DNA of 64,000 bases from UBA8941 sp963780545 (GCA_963780545.1 CAWACK010000010.1:248001-312000), one strand, 5' to 3'; counted from the first letter of the stretch, positions 1 through 8,933 are shown. The notes: generated from the sequence alone by a model not told the origin. Made by a program: numbers and translations.

Positions 1-1038
1 CACATTTGCTGGAAGCTGAACATATGCTAGCGCCGGAGCGTTTGTCTGGCCGTCATGTACAACCCACCATAAAAATTGGACGAGGGTGGTTGCCTTAGTT
101 TGTGTCATTCCCGGAATTACGTTTAGTTCCTTGTATACCAGAAGATAGGTGAAGCTGACTATTGGATACGCCTGTGCGTCAGGCGCGTTTAGAAGGTTAA
201 CGCTCGACCAGTCTCCATTACCAGCGGGTAGACCCGTTGAAGCTGCGGACTGCACAGCTATCTGAATGGTGTTTAATGTGGGTAGAATCCAATTTCCTGC
301 TGGGTTCTGAACCGCTGCAACAGTCATCTTGTTCTGCAAAGCATACGCCAACTCCACATATCCGATTGTGTACGGCGTACCCTGAACGACGCTAGCCACT
401 CCGGTATTACCGTTAGCGCCTATCCCAACTGGCCAAGCAACCGTCTTACCCTGACCGATCGCACTCTTCCACGCAGGACTGGATAAGGATAAGTATCCCG
501 TGAAAATGAAAGTTGTCCCCGATCCGTCCGAGCGGTGAACGATGAGGATGCTCTTAGCCGGCAGCGTCACGTTTGAGTTGAGTCCCTGGATCTCAGGATC
601 ATTCCATATCGTCACTTTACCTGAGAAGATGTCAGCGATGACACTTCCCGTTAGGTGCAGACCTGTCTGGACATTGGGTAGACTGTACGCCAAAGTGACA
701 GCGCCAATGGTCTCAGGGATGTGAAGCGTTCCTGGCGCCTTCGCCATGTCCGCTGCGCCTAGAGGCGCGTCCGAGGCCGCGAAGTCCACGGTCTTACCCT
801 CAAGGGCAGAGATACCGCCTCCGCTACCTATCGATTGATAGTTAATCTGAACATTGGTTTTCTGTGTTTGATACTGCTTTATCATTGTGTCTAACAGAGG
901 GTATGGAAACGTGGCTCCTGAACCGGTCAATGATACTGGTGTCTGGCTCGTTTGGGGTGAATAGAAGTACATGTAGCCAAGTACAGCTGCTACAACGACA
1001 ACTACAGCTATTATGCCGACAATAATTTTGTTATTCAT
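1..1038 (-). CDS. pstS: Phosphate ABC transporter substrate-binding protein PstS (3' end cut by window)
   Basis: Extracytoplasmic phosphate receptor feeding a PstCAB importer. Read leftwards from ATG at 1036-1038; 346 codons stay open to the window edge, so the C-terminus is missing. Residues 4-24 form one hydrophobic segment after MNNK, a signal anchor or lipoprotein-less secretion signal. PstS family blocks follow: GSGATFPYPLLDTMIKQY, then SIGSGGG, DFAASDAP, DIFSGKVTIWNDPEI and HRSDGSGTT, the last being part of the phosphate-binding loop region. It is divergent from phoU across a 167-bp AT-rich spacer with repeated boxes, so phosphate control is likely. pstC/A/B would be expected further left. 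The family call is firm; the transport role is inferred from the family. Confidence 0.93.
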   Translation of the reverse strand, partial: MNNKIIVGIIAVVVVVAAVLGYMYFYSPQTSQTPVSLTGSGATFPYPLLDTMIKQYQTQKTNVQINYQSIGSGGGISALEGKTVDFAASDAPLGAADMAKAPGTLHIPETIGAVTLAYSLPNVQTGLHLTGSVIADIFSGKVTIWNDPEIQGLNSNVTLPAKSILIVHRSDGSGTTFIFTGYLSLSSPAWKSAIGQGKTVAWPVGIGANGNTGVASVVQGTPYTIGYVELAYALQNKMTVAAVQNPAGNWILPTLNTIQIAVQSAASTGLPAGNGDWSSVNLLNAPDAQAYPIVSFTYLLVYKELNVIPGMTQTKATTLVQFLWWVVHDGQTNAPALAYVQLPANV

Positions 1039-1089
1039 CTGTTTCCTCTCTTACTACTCGTTTTTCTCCGTGAATCCACTGTTGCAGAG

Positions 1090-1130
1090 AATAATATATA
1101 GATTACCTATATAGTATATAGATATACCAT
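1090..1130. promoter_or_regulatory. Candidate Pho operator/promoter between pstS and phoU
   Basis: The 167-bp divergent spacer holds a 9-bp direct repeat TATATAGAT at 1095-1103 and 1115-1123, spaced exactly 20 bp, about two helical turns. Between them lies the self-complementary CTATATAG. The repeats also overlap TATA-like boxes for both genes. That a phosphate regulator binds here is inference from context. Confidence 0.45.
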
Positions 1131-1205
1131 AGAAGTATTTTTATTATTGATTCTATAGAAGTTAACATAAAAAAGGGGTGACACTATATTCCAACAAAGA
1201 AAACA

Positions 1206-2270
1206 ATGGGGGAGGAAAAACAGTTGTCCAGTGATTTAGAGGAACTAAGGAAAATTCAGGTTACCGGCGGATCCACGTATATCATCTCTCTCCCCAAGAA
1301 CTGGGTAGACCATATGGGACTGAAACGGGGAAGCGTAGTTAGTGTTCTACAGCGTGATGACATGTCTCTTAGCATTCAGCCAAAGGGGCTTGTATCTCCT
1401 GAACGAGTTAAGAAGGTCATCATTACAATTAAACAGAACGAGAAACCCGATAGCGTAGTTCGCCGCCTCGTCTCCTCCTATTTAGTGGGCTATAATATAA
1501 TCCAAATTCATTCCACCGAGAAGAGGATTGATTCAGAGACCCGTTTCGAGATCAAGGACTTCGTAAGAAAGAAGCTAGTAGGGACCGAGATACTGAGCGA
1601 CCTTCCAAATGAACTTACTCTACAGATCCTACTCAGCTACGCGGAGCTATCCGTAAAGGATGCCCTTCGGAGGATGTCGATAATTGCTGCCTCGATGCAC
1701 AGGGACGCCGTGCAGACACTGAACATTGAGAACCCACGCCTCGCAAAGGAGATAATAAACATGGATGATGAGGTTGACCGCTTCAGTCTCTATGTGATAA
1801 GGCTCCTGAAGGTCGCTGTAATGGACGCACACGTGTTGAGGGAGAGCGGAATTAAAACACCCCGGCAATGCCTTGGGTATCGTCTAATAGTCAAGTCGGT
1901 GGAGCGCATGGCCGACCACGCTACAAATATCGCTGAAAATCGCCTCGCCCTTAATTTAGTCCCTATAAACGAAGAGATACTTGAAGAGCTCAATAAGATC
2001 AGCGAGTCAGCCCTAAAGGTCTTCGAGGCTTCGATGGAAGCTCTATTCGACGAGAACTACGCCGAAGCAGACAAAGTTATGGAGGCGGCTGAAGAGACCC
2101 GAGGGATGGAGGATGAGGTCATCCACAAGATCGTGAAACTTGCCCCCGTTGAGGATGTTCCGCAGCTCAGACTCATCGTGGAAAGCATTATGAGAACCTC
2201 TGAATATGGTGCCGACATAGCTGAAACCGTGTTGAACATGACGGTCATGGATGCAGTAACTGAAATTTAA
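1206..2270 (+). CDS. phoU: PhoU-family phosphate regulator with N-terminal AbrB-like domain
   Basis: 354 aa. Residues about 14-58 look like a SpoVT/AbrB swapped-hairpin DNA-binding domain (GGSTYIISLPKNWV, then GLKRGSVV). Two PhoU helical repeats follow at about 140-235 and 245-345, each with the E/D-rich metal-binding type of helix (for example MDDEVDRFS and MEDEVIHKI). Archaeal PhoU proteins of this layout are thought to combine phosphate signalling with DNA binding. The ATG at 1206 is followed by GGGGAGG at 1209-1215, which sits 8 nt before an in-frame TTG at 1224; translation may really start at that TTG, leaving the AbrB domain intact. Divergent from pstS, so a regulatory role in phosphate uptake is the likely job. 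Confidence 0.9.
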   Translation: MGEEKQLSSDLEELRKIQVTGGSTYIISLPKNWVDHMGLKRGSVVSVLQRDDMSLSIQPKGLVSPERVKKVIITIKQNEKPDSVVRRLVSSYLVGYNIIQIHSTEKRIDSETRFEIKDFVRKKLVGTEILSDLPNELTLQILLSYAELSVKDALRRMSIIAASMHRDAVQTLNIENPRLAKEIINMDDEVDRFSLYVIRLLKVAVMDAHVLRESGIKTPRQCLGYRLIVKSVERMADHATNIAENRLALNLVPINEEILEELNKISESALKVFEASMEALFDENYAEADKVMEAAEETRGMEDEVIHKIVKLAPVEDVPQLRLIVESIMRTSEYGADIAETVLNMTVMDAVTEI

Positions 2271-2363
2271 CACCATTTTCTATATAATCTCCTATTTCAC
2301 TATATACTACATCGAACAGGTATATATTAAAGCGTCATTCGTCTCTTATTTGAGGAAATAGAA

Positions 2364-2501
2364 ATGAGCGCAATAGAAATCATGTGGAATAGGGAATACA
2401 CTTTGAATAAGGAGAATATTGGCGAGAAAAGTCTCTCCGATTCCGAGAAGGAGAAACGATTAGATAAGGCACGCAAGGAGAAAGATGTAACAGCGAAATA
2501 A
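2364..2501 (+). CDS. Small hydrophilic protein, 45 aa, unknown
   Basis: ATG at 2364 with GAGG (2352-2355) 8 nt upstream and a TATATATTA box about 40 nt upstream. The product is charged and lysine/glutamate rich in its C-terminal half (SDSEKEKRLDKARKEKD), probably one amphipathic helix. It lies between phoU and tRNA-Pro on the same strand. I recognise no family. Support is the promoter and ribosome-binding site only. Confidence 0.45.
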   Translation: MSAIEIMWNREYTLNKENIGEKSLSDSEKEKRLDKARKEKDVTAK

Positions 2502-2595
2502 ATTCATTTGAGCCATTTTTTTACACAATCTACCAAAGATAGCTGCTTACCCGCATCATTTTTAAGTCTAGTCTCCCCCCGCCTATTACGGCTGC

Positions 2596-2674
2596 GGGAT
2601 CGTGGTCTAGCTTGGTCTAAGATACGCGGCTCGGGCCCGCGTGGTCCCCGGTTCGAATCCGGGCGGTCCCACCA
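2596..2674 (+). tRNA. tRNA-Pro (anticodon CGG), CCA encoded
   Basis: Full cloverleaf: acceptor GGGATCG pairs with CGGTCCC; D stem GTCT/AGAT; anticodon stem CGCGG/CCGCG around loop CTCGGGC, giving anticodon CGG with G37; T arm CCCGG-TTCGAAT-CCGGG. Discriminator A at 2671 is followed by encoded CCA at 2672-2674. No intron. A box A (TTTTTAAG) lies about 35 nt upstream. No duplicated 3' end was seen downstream, so no sign of use as an integration site. Confidence 0.97.
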
Positions 2675-2752
2675 CAAAAAAATTTGAAATCTTATCATTC
2701 CTTTCGTTCGTAAGTGTTATACCGGCTTCTCACGGCGACATAACCGATAGCT

Positions 2753-4549
2753 ATGATTCTCTTACCAGAACAGGATAGGAAACTCCTGAGGAAGATGGAG
2801 GCTGACATCTCCAAGGAGCTGATGCAGAAGAACTTCGATGAGCTTATGGAGTTTCCTCCTCTCCACTCGGGGAGCCCCGAGGAGGAAAAGGCCATTCAGG
2901 CCTTGAAGAAGAAGCTAGAGGAGTATGGGCTGGAGCCTAAAATTCTCCGATTCGAGGCTTACATCACCGACCCAAAGACAGCTAAGCTCACTGTGACAGC
3001 TCCACAGATCATGGAGATCCAGACGACCCCTTACAGGCAGGCTGGCTCTACGACACCCAACGGCTTCGAAGCCGATGTCATTTACGTTCCGCCCGATATG
3101 ATCGGGTACCAAGAGTGCAAGGGCAAGATTGTGCTCTGCGAGCAGAGGACGAGCGGTGACTGGATGGGTCTCCAGGGGAAGCTCCTTCTCAAGCTCCAGG
3201 AGATGGGTGTAGCTGGTCTCATCGTCATCGAACAAGACGACTTCATGCCAACCGTCTGTCATCAGAGGGCGGACTTCAGCGTCTCAGGCAATCCTACACC
3301 CGATAACTTCCACCTTATACCCACTATACCTGCCATACTCCATGTCTCGAATAGGGATGGAGCAAAACTTCGCAAGATGGCGCAGTCCGGCGGGATGAAA
3401 GCCCACATCATAAGCTTCGCGGAGACTCGGTGGAAGAGGCTTCCTTTGCTGGTTACCGAGATTAGGGGAAAGGAGGATCCAGAGAAATTTGTCCTCGTCA
3501 ACGGTCACGTCGATACACCGCCCTACTGCCTCGGCTCCACCGACAACATAAGCGGGGATACTGCGATCCTCGAGGTCGCTCGCATCCTCAACAAGCATAA
3601 AGAAAAGCTCCGGCGCAGCGTAAGAATCGCATATTGGACCGGACATGAAATAGGTAAATACGCAGGCTCAACGTGGTATAATGACGCCTTCTGGCATGAC
3701 CTCCGCTACAACTGTGTTGCGAGCTACAACATCGATTCTCCAGGCGTCGACGGCGCTACGACTGTCCGCGAGGCGCCCTACAGTGAGGTCTTGGAAGTTG
3801 TCTTGGAGAGCGTTAAAGAGGCTACCGGTATAGTCGTCGAGCACTACCGTTGGCCTACTCGAGCCGGAGATGGGAGCTTCTGGGGTACCGGTCTACCCCA
3901 TGTCTCTGTCACCACAAGTCGCCCCAAGGAGACATATGACCCCCACGTCAACTACTCGGGTGGAGGCTGGTGGTGGCACACCCCCTACGAGACCTACGAT
4001 AAGATGGATATCAACATCCTCGAGACCGATGTCAAGATAGAGCTCAACCTCGTCTTGCGACTCGCAAATTGTCCTGTTATCCCATTTAACTATACTCAGT
4101 ACGCCGGGAGAATGATCAGTATACTAGAAGAGATGCAGGCTAAGTCAGAGAAGATCAAGGGCTACTATAACCTTTATCACCTCATCGATGAGGCTAAGGA
4201 GTTTAGGATGCTGTCAGAAAAGCTAGAGGCAGCCGCGAAGAGGGTCGCTGAGGATGGTGACCAAGAAAAGATCGCGAAGCTTAATAGCTGCCTTATATGG
4301 GTTGGGAGGCACGTAAACCCCGTCTCACACAGTGACTCTGACATAGCTAATCAGGTAAGCATGGAGACCTTCGGAGCCCAGCCTTTCCCCAGAATAAGTG
4401 AGATCGTCGACCTCGCTCAGATGACGCTACACCAATCGGCGGAGTTCAAATTTCTGCACACTAAACTCGTCAGGGAGAGGAACTTTGTAGAGGACGGCTT
4501 CTATCAGGCCAACGAACTCATTAAATCTACGCTGGAGAAGCTAACCTGA
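2753..4549 (+). CDS. M28-family zinc aminopeptidase with PA domain
   Basis: 598 aa, no signal peptide, so probably cytoplasmic. N-terminal helical part, a protease-associated (PA) domain about 100-215, then the M28 catalytic domain about 220-445 and a helical C-terminal region. M28 metal ligands are visible: His in GHVDT (about 252), Asp in STDN (about 263), Glu pair region GHEIGKYAGS (about 296-299), Asp in NIDSPG (about 327) and His in WWHTPYETYD (about 408). The family removes N-terminal amino acids from peptides using two zinc ions. A box A-like GTTATACC lies about 30 nt before the ATG and no Shine-Dalgarno is seen, so the mRNA is probably leaderless. Its stop overlaps the next start (TGATG), so it is coupled to the radical SAM gene. 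Confidence 0.88.
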   Translation: MILLPEQDRKLLRKMEADISKELMQKNFDELMEFPPLHSGSPEEEKAIQALKKKLEEYGLEPKILRFEAYITDPKTAKLTVTAPQIMEIQTTPYRQAGSTTPNGFEADVIYVPPDMIGYQECKGKIVLCEQRTSGDWMGLQGKLLLKLQEMGVAGLIVIEQDDFMPTVCHQRADFSVSGNPTPDNFHLIPTIPAILHVSNRDGAKLRKMAQSGGMKAHIISFAETRWKRLPLLVTEIRGKEDPEKFVLVNGHVDTPPYCLGSTDNISGDTAILEVARILNKHKEKLRRSVRIAYWTGHEIGKYAGSTWYNDAFWHDLRYNCVASYNIDSPGVDGATTVREAPYSEVLEVVLESVKEATGIVVEHYRWPTRAGDGSFWGTGLPHVSVTTSRPKETYDPHVNYSGGGWWWHTPYETYDKMDINILETDVKIELNLVLRLANCPVIPFNYTQYAGRMISILEEMQAKSEKIKGYYNLYHLIDEAKEFRMLSEKLEAAAKRVAEDGDQEKIAKLNSCLIWVGRHVNPVSHSDSDIANQVSMETFGAQPFPRISEIVDLAQMTLHQSAEFKFLHTKLVRERNFVEDGFYQANELIKSTLEKLT

Positions 4550-5502
4550 TGCTCGACTTTCCTGCCCCCTTCAGAGTTGGTCTCCTCATCACGGAGCGAT
4601 GCGACGCGGGCTGCGCCCATTGCTGGTTTGACTGCACACCTGAGAAGGGTGCAACTATGACGAAATACGATGCTCAGAACTACATCGAAAAGGCGTCAAA
4701 GTTATCGTCGATAGAGTGGATCAGCATCACTGGAGGAGAACCCATGTTCAACCCCAGCCTTGTGGAGAGTCTCGTCAGCTACGCCTCAGAACTCGGATTA
4801 AAGACGGAGCTTGTAACGAACTGCTTTTGGGCGACAAGGCATGAGAAGTCCATAGAGACCCTGAAGAGGCTGCAAGATGCGGGGCTAGATGTACTCAACA
4901 TTAGCGCCGACGACTTCCATCAGATAACCATTCCCTTTGAGAGAGTGAAAAATGGCTACATGGCTGGTAAGAGTCTTGGGATTAAGATGGTTGTTATGAC
5001 CACTTTGAAAAAAACCAGTCACATCACAAAAAAAGAGGTCTCAAGGTTTCTAGGGGATGAACTAGGGTCGCCAGGCAACGCTGATCTCTTTTCCCATTCA
5101 GCAATTGGCATCGAATCCGGTTTCATTCCGGTTGGCAGGGGGGCTTCGATCCCACGAGGAGAATGGTATATTGATGATGCATCTCTAACTGGAGGCTGCG
5201 ACGCCGTGCTTAGAGACATCGGGGTAAAGCCGAGCGGAGAGGTGATCCCATGTTGCTCCGCGTCCGCGTCTCTATCAGGGTTCAACCTCGGTAATCTAAA
5301 CGATTGTGACTTGAAGGAGATACTTACTACCACTTGGAATACGGATTTTTTCGAAGTTCTCAAGGAAAAGGGGCCCATGGGTTTCCTCAAAACACCGCTG
5401 AATGACATCTATGTCAACAAGTGCCATTTATGTAGTGAAATTTTGAAGCCATTTTTAAGAGTCTTGAAGAATAAAGAACGGTTTTTTGACTTATCTTTTT
5501 AG
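4549..5502 (+). CDS. Radical SAM enzyme, coupled to the M28 peptidase
   Basis: 317 aa. The 4Fe-4S/SAM motif is C18-x3-C22-x2-C25 (RCDAGCAHC) and the SAM-binding GGEP lies at 62-65. C-terminal cysteines (GGCDAV, VIPCC, NKCHLC) resemble a SPASM-like auxiliary iron-sulfur site. The ATG overlaps the peptidase TGA by one base, so the two are translated together. SPASM enzymes mature peptides or modify cofactors, but no precursor peptide is evident in the flanks; the substrate is unknown. It could also be a generic elongator-like radical SAM protein of unknown function. The start is fixed by the overlap. Confidence 0.85.
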   Translation: MLDFPAPFRVGLLITERCDAGCAHCWFDCTPEKGATMTKYDAQNYIEKASKLSSIEWISITGGEPMFNPSLVESLVSYASELGLKTELVTNCFWATRHEKSIETLKRLQDAGLDVLNISADDFHQITIPFERVKNGYMAGKSLGIKMVVMTTLKKTSHITKKEVSRFLGDELGSPGNADLFSHSAIGIESGFIPVGRGASIPRGEWYIDDASLTGGCDAVLRDIGVKPSGEVIPCCSASASLSGFNLGNLNDCDLKEILTTTWNTDFFEVLKEKGPMGFLKTPLNDIYVNKCHLCSEILKPFLRVLKNKERFFDLSF

Positions 5503-5548
5503 TCCTTGAAGCTGATTCGGTTTGAGCGTAAGCCAAAAGGAAGTCAAC

Positions 5549-5740
5549 TTACTCAGAAGGGTTGACGCCGACGGAGGCTTTATTGCAGTTGTTGACAACC
5601 TCGCTCAGGTGCGCTTGGGCGCAGAGAAGTTCAATCTGGCTGGCTTCTTCACAGAATGCATCAATGGAGTGGGTTCTAGAGACATTATAATCATCATTTG
5701 CTTTCGATTGCGAAGAACTAGGTGTAACTCTTTGACGCAT
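5549..5740 (-). CDS. Possible small protein, 63 aa, unknown
   Basis: This lies in the 363-bp gap between the radical SAM gene and the phosphoesterase. Reading leftwards, ATG at 5738-5740 is preceded by GAGAGG and, about 45 nt upstream, a TATATATTA box. The product is hydrophilic with one likely helix (IDAFCEEASQIELLCAQAH) and four cysteines. No family recognised. The opposite strand is also open here (5522-5791), so coding status is uncertain. The rest of the gap is AT-rich promoter-like DNA. Confidence 0.3.
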   Translation of the reverse strand: MRQRVTPSSSQSKANDDYNVSRTHSIDAFCEEASQIELLCAQAHLSEVVNNCNKASVGVNPSE

Positions 5741-5865
5741 GATCCTCTCTACACTATGCAATTATGTATACTTATTCCCAATAATATATAGATGATATTA
5801 TTAACTAAATAAATTATAGAGTCTATGTTATCCTATTTTTCCCTTGCGATAATAAGGGTAAGTTT

Positions 5866-6705
5866 TTATATATTGTTTAATTCCCTTAAGAAACCAACTT
5901 TTCCGAGGAATGTGCCGTCTAGTAGAAATACCTCAAAATCGTCGGTGTTTATAGCATTCCTACGGAGCATAGGGCCGAGGAGGCTTTGAGGCGCTTCACT
6001 GTTAACGGGGAGGCCACCGAGGAGGTCATTGAAAGTGGGCATTAGAATGATTTCCGGGCTGCCAATCTCGGCATCATATTTCTCGTCGAAGGCGACGACT
6101 GGACTCCCCTCGTATTTGACGCCATCCTGCTCGAGGAAAGCTTTTGCTAACTTCTCAGGTTCTGTGACACCCTTGACCCAAACTCGCTGCGTCATCCTGA
6201 TGCCAAGTGGCGTCTTTAGGAGTACGGTCGGATGATTGTGTCCTGCGACTAGAAGGTCGGCTTCCAGAGCTTTGGGATTTGGCCAGGCATGACCGTGGAA
6301 TATAGCAACCTTGAAGTCATCGCCGAGGATTATACCTTTGCTGCTGTGGATCGCGACATCCTTCGTGGCGAGGTCCTGGATGTTTCCATCGTGGTTACCC
6401 CTAGTCACGTCTATCTTTGGTACCTCCCTTAGGAGGACTTCGAAAAGTGTTGGGAGCTCCCTCTTTTCCTGGAAGCTGGTGACTGGGACGCCATGCTTGA
6501 CATCCCCAGCGATGACGAGCCTATCCGGTTTATACTCCTTCACAAGGTTAAGCAGCTCACCCTGTAGTCTCTCCGTTTGGTAAGGAATATTGACTCCCGC
6601 CTTAGCTAGTTCGTATTCCAGCCCAATATGTAAATCCGCCACTATCAATATCCTCTCACCTATGTCTGCTAGCAAGGCGGGCCAAGGTGCTAGGAGTCGG
6701 ATCAA
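5866..6705 (-). CDS. Calcineurin-like metallophosphoesterase, archaeal SbcD-related type
   Basis: 279 aa. Two-metal phosphoesterase motifs in order: D24-x-H26 (VADLHIG), GDVKHG, GNHD, HGHAWP and GHNHP. This matches the archaeal family annotated as SbcD/Mre11-related phosphoesterase; it lacks the C-terminal capping domains of true Mre11, so it is a short single-domain enzyme. The substrate is unknown. Start is TTG at 6705; a TTTAAAT box about 30 nt upstream fits a leaderless transcript. The box is nearly self-complementary and may also serve the divergent SWIM gene. Confidence 0.83.
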   Translation of the reverse strand: MIRLLAPWPALLADIGERILIVADLHIGLEYELAKAGVNIPYQTERLQGELLNLVKEYKPDRLVIAGDVKHGVPVTSFQEKRELPTLFEVLLREVPKIDVTRGNHDGNIQDLATKDVAIHSSKGIILGDDFKVAIFHGHAWPNPKALEADLLVAGHNHPTVLLKTPLGIRMTQRVWVKGVTEPEKLAKAFLEQDGVKYEGSPVVAFDEKYDAEIGSPEIILMPTFNDLLGGLPVNSEAPQSLLGPMLRRNAINTDDFEVFLLDGTFLGKVGFLRELNNI

Positions 6706-6803
6706 GTTTCCCTGACAACCTTTCTGCCGTGAGATTTAAACCGGTTCCTCTCCGCAACCGTGAAAAAAGGCGGTACACAATATACCCTCGAAACCACTTG
6801 GTG

Positions 6804-7217
6804 ATGGAGGAGCGGCTGATCCTTGAACGCGTACTCGATGATGCACGCACCGAGAAGCAGCTCAGCCACATTAACTGGGAGAAGTTAAGAAATACCTTTG
6901 GAGAACGCTTCGACAGGGCATGGAGGCTCGTCCAAGAGAAACGAGTCAAGAAATACACTTTCCACCCATCGCTACGCGTAATTTGGGTAGTTGTTGGACA
7001 GGGCGGCGAGTATCAAATCTACCCCGCTGCCGGATATTGTGGCTGCAACGACTTTTACTTCAGGGTTATCGACGGGGAAGCAGGGCTATGTTACCATCTT
7101 TTGGGGCAAAGGATCGCTGATGCTCTAGGTAACTTTGACTCTGTTGATGAGGAAGACGAAGTGTACAGGCTTCTTACATCGGAGTGGCGAACACAAATAA
7201 GGGCTGAGGAAGACTAA
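6804..7217 (+). CDS. SWIM-type zinc-finger protein
   Basis: 137 aa from ATG 6804. A SWIM motif CxCx(n)CxH is visible: C79, C81 (YCGCNDF), then C96 and H98 (GLCYHLLG). SWIM modules bind DNA, protein or both; archaeal stand-alone versions have been proposed as recombination accessory factors. The frame is open further upstream to GTG 6687, but that would overlap the divergent phosphoesterase start, so the later ATG is preferred. The N-terminal part is helical and charged. Confidence 0.68.
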   Translation: MEERLILERVLDDARTEKQLSHINWEKLRNTFGERFDRAWRLVQEKRVKKYTFHPSLRVIWVVVGQGGEYQIYPAAGYCGCNDFYFRVIDGEAGLCYHLLGQRIADALGNFDSVDEEDEVYRLLTSEWRTQIRAEED

Positions 7218-7251
7218 GCCTATATATCCATGAAGAAGAACTCTACGCGAT

Positions 7252-7365
7252 ATGGACACGAATGCAGTATTCAATCTAGTTACTACTCTGTCAGCGATCT
7301 TAGTGATGTTGGCGTTCGGCCTTTTATTCCTATACGTGATAATTAAGCCCGAAAAAGAGAAGTGA
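7252..7365 (+). CDS. Single-pass membrane microprotein, 37 aa
   Basis: ATG at 7252, stop TGA at 7363-7365. Residues 8-31 form one transmembrane helix (SAILVMLAFGLLFLYVII) followed by a basic/acidic tail PEKEK. A strong TATATATCC box at 7221-7229 lies about 28 nt before the ATG, placing the transcript start at or next to the start codon, so this looks like a leaderless gene. Family unknown; similar small helices occur as subunits of membrane complexes, but no partner is obvious here. Confidence 0.6.
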   Translation: MDTNAVFNLVTTLSAILVMLAFGLLFLYVIIKPEKEK

Positions 7366-7412
7366 ACGTACCCGTTTTATAGCTCCGATTCTCATGGTAG
7401 GGCGTTGCACCT

Positions 7413-8933
7413 ATGTCGGCCACTGAGGATGTAATCAAGCGGATTTTGGCTCTTAAGCCGAACCTGAACCGTGAGGTTGTGGAGCGTCTTATCCAGGAGG
7501 AAAAGGCGAAGGCAGCGGGTCTCCTCACTGACGAGGCTGCCACTCATCTCGTCGCGTCTAACCTCGGAATGGATGGCGCTGGCGAGAGAATCGAGGCGAA
7601 GCTAAAAATTGGGTCCCTCACTTCTGGGCTTAACGATGTGAGCTTGACTGGAAGGGTGCTGCACGTTTTTCCTTCTCGGACCTTCCAGCGCGCTGACGGG
7701 CGCCAGGGCAAGATCCTGAGGATGCTCATAGGGGATGCCACGGGAATAGTCACCGTGGTTTTTTGGGACGACAAAGCTGATCACGTCGTCGCTAGCAAGG
7801 TAACTAAAGGAAAGATCATCAGGGTCCTTCATGGTTACAGCAGGGAGAGGCAGGGCACTGGCGAGGTGGAAATTAACGTGGGAAACAGGGGTAATGTCTA
7901 CATGGAGCCCCTTGACGCCGTAGACTCCGAGTTCCCCTCCCTCGATTTCTTCTTTAAGACTCCCGGCCAGGTGAGTTCCACAGGTCCCGTCAACGTCGAA
8001 GGAGTGATTATGGGTCGGTCACCACCTTCCAGCTTCACTCGCAAAGACGGAAATGAAGGGAAGGTCTGCCGGCTCATTCTAGAGGAGGGCGGCAAACAGG
8101 TACCTCTAGTCCTATGGGACGAGAAAGTGGAGGAGCTGGGCCAGCTATCAGACGGTACTAGGATAAGAGTGATAGGTGCATCCTCAAAAATCAGACAAGG
8201 AGGTGGTTTCGAGGTCCACCTCAACCGCAGCAGCGAGACCGAGATCCTCGAAGAGGGTGTCTTACCAAGGGAGCCCCTCAGCCAGTGGTCGAAGATCGGT
8301 GAACTCAGAGATGGCATGAGGAGCGTCAGTGTTGCAGGCAGGGTCACAAACGTCGGAGAGTCACACGAGTTCACCCGTAAGGATGGCACCAAGGGGCGGG
8401 TCGCCTCCGTAGTCCTCGAGGACGAAACGGGTGTTATAAGGCTCAGTCTCTGGGATGATGACGTCAACGCTTTAAGCGACATGCCAGTTGGCACAATAGT
8501 CGCGGTGGAGAACGGTTACACTCGTGCTGGCTATGGAAACGCCGTCGACTTGAACGTTGGTCGCCTAGGCAGCCTGAAGATCAACCCGAGCGATGTTCGT
8601 ATCGAGACGCTGGATGCAGAGGAGCGCGTCAAAGAGATCAAGGACCTTCAGGAAGGACAGAAAAACATCACAATCGAGGGTCAACTTCTCGACGATCCTG
8701 TTAGTAGGGAGGTCAACACAATGCGTGGCCCGACCGCCGTCGTTAGCTTCAGGGTGGATGACGGCACCGGTGAGGCTCGTGTCAGTCTATGGAGGGAGCA
8801 TGGGAAAACGGTGGAAAGCCTCACGGCAGGGGCCCGTATAAGACTTGAAAACTGCAACATCAGGGAGCCCTTTGACGGACTCATGCAGGTGAGTTCAACC
8901 CAGTTCACCAGGGTGACGATCCTGAAAAAATAG
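7413..8933 (+). CDS. Multi-OB-fold single-stranded DNA-binding protein (RPA-like)
   Basis: 506 aa. After an N-terminal helical segment (about 1-60) there are four tandem OB folds at roughly 65-160, 175-270, 285-390 and 405-503. The repeats are recognisable by recurring patterns such as TRKDG..GKV..L.L.D..G...L.LWD, typical of archaeal RPA. There is no zinc finger. The role is protection of ssDNA in replication and repair. It stands alone after a microprotein gene. ATG 7413 is the first start; no good Shine-Dalgarno. Confidence 0.88.
   Translation: MSATEDVIKRILALKPNLNREVVERLIQEEKAKAAGLLTDEAATHLVASNLGMDGAGERIEAKLKIGSLTSGLNDVSLTGRVLHVFPSRTFQRADGRQGKILRMLIGDATGIVTVVFWDDKADHVVASKVTKGKIIRVLHGYSRERQGTGEVEINVGNRGNVYMEPLDAVDSEFPSLDFFFKTPGQVSSTGPVNVEGVIMGRSPPSSFTRKDGNEGKVCRLILEEGGKQVPLVLWDEKVEELGQLSDGTRIRVIGASSKIRQGGGFEVHLNRSSETEILEEGVLPREPLSQWSKIGELRDGMRSVSVAGRVTNVGESHEFTRKDGTKGRVASVVLEDETGVIRLSLWDDDVNALSDMPVGTIVAVENGYTRAGYGNAVDLNVGRLGSLKINPSDVRIETLDAEERVKEIKDLQEGQKNITIEGQLLDDPVSREVNTMRGPTAVVSFRVDDGTGEARVSLWREHGKTVESLTAGARIRLENCNIREPFDGLMQVSSTQFTRVTILKK

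Noticed and set aside
542..724. Rightward ORF inside pstS
   Set aside because: Antisense to a clear PstS frame, no family pattern.
2504..2698. Leftward ORF over the tRNA
   Set aside because: It is the antisense reading of the tRNA-Pro gene; the resulting peptide type is a well-known annotation artefact.
5522..5791. Rightward 89-aa frame
   Set aside because: Crosses a TATA-rich promoter region and ends in a low-quality hydrophobic tail; the leftward frame has better signals.
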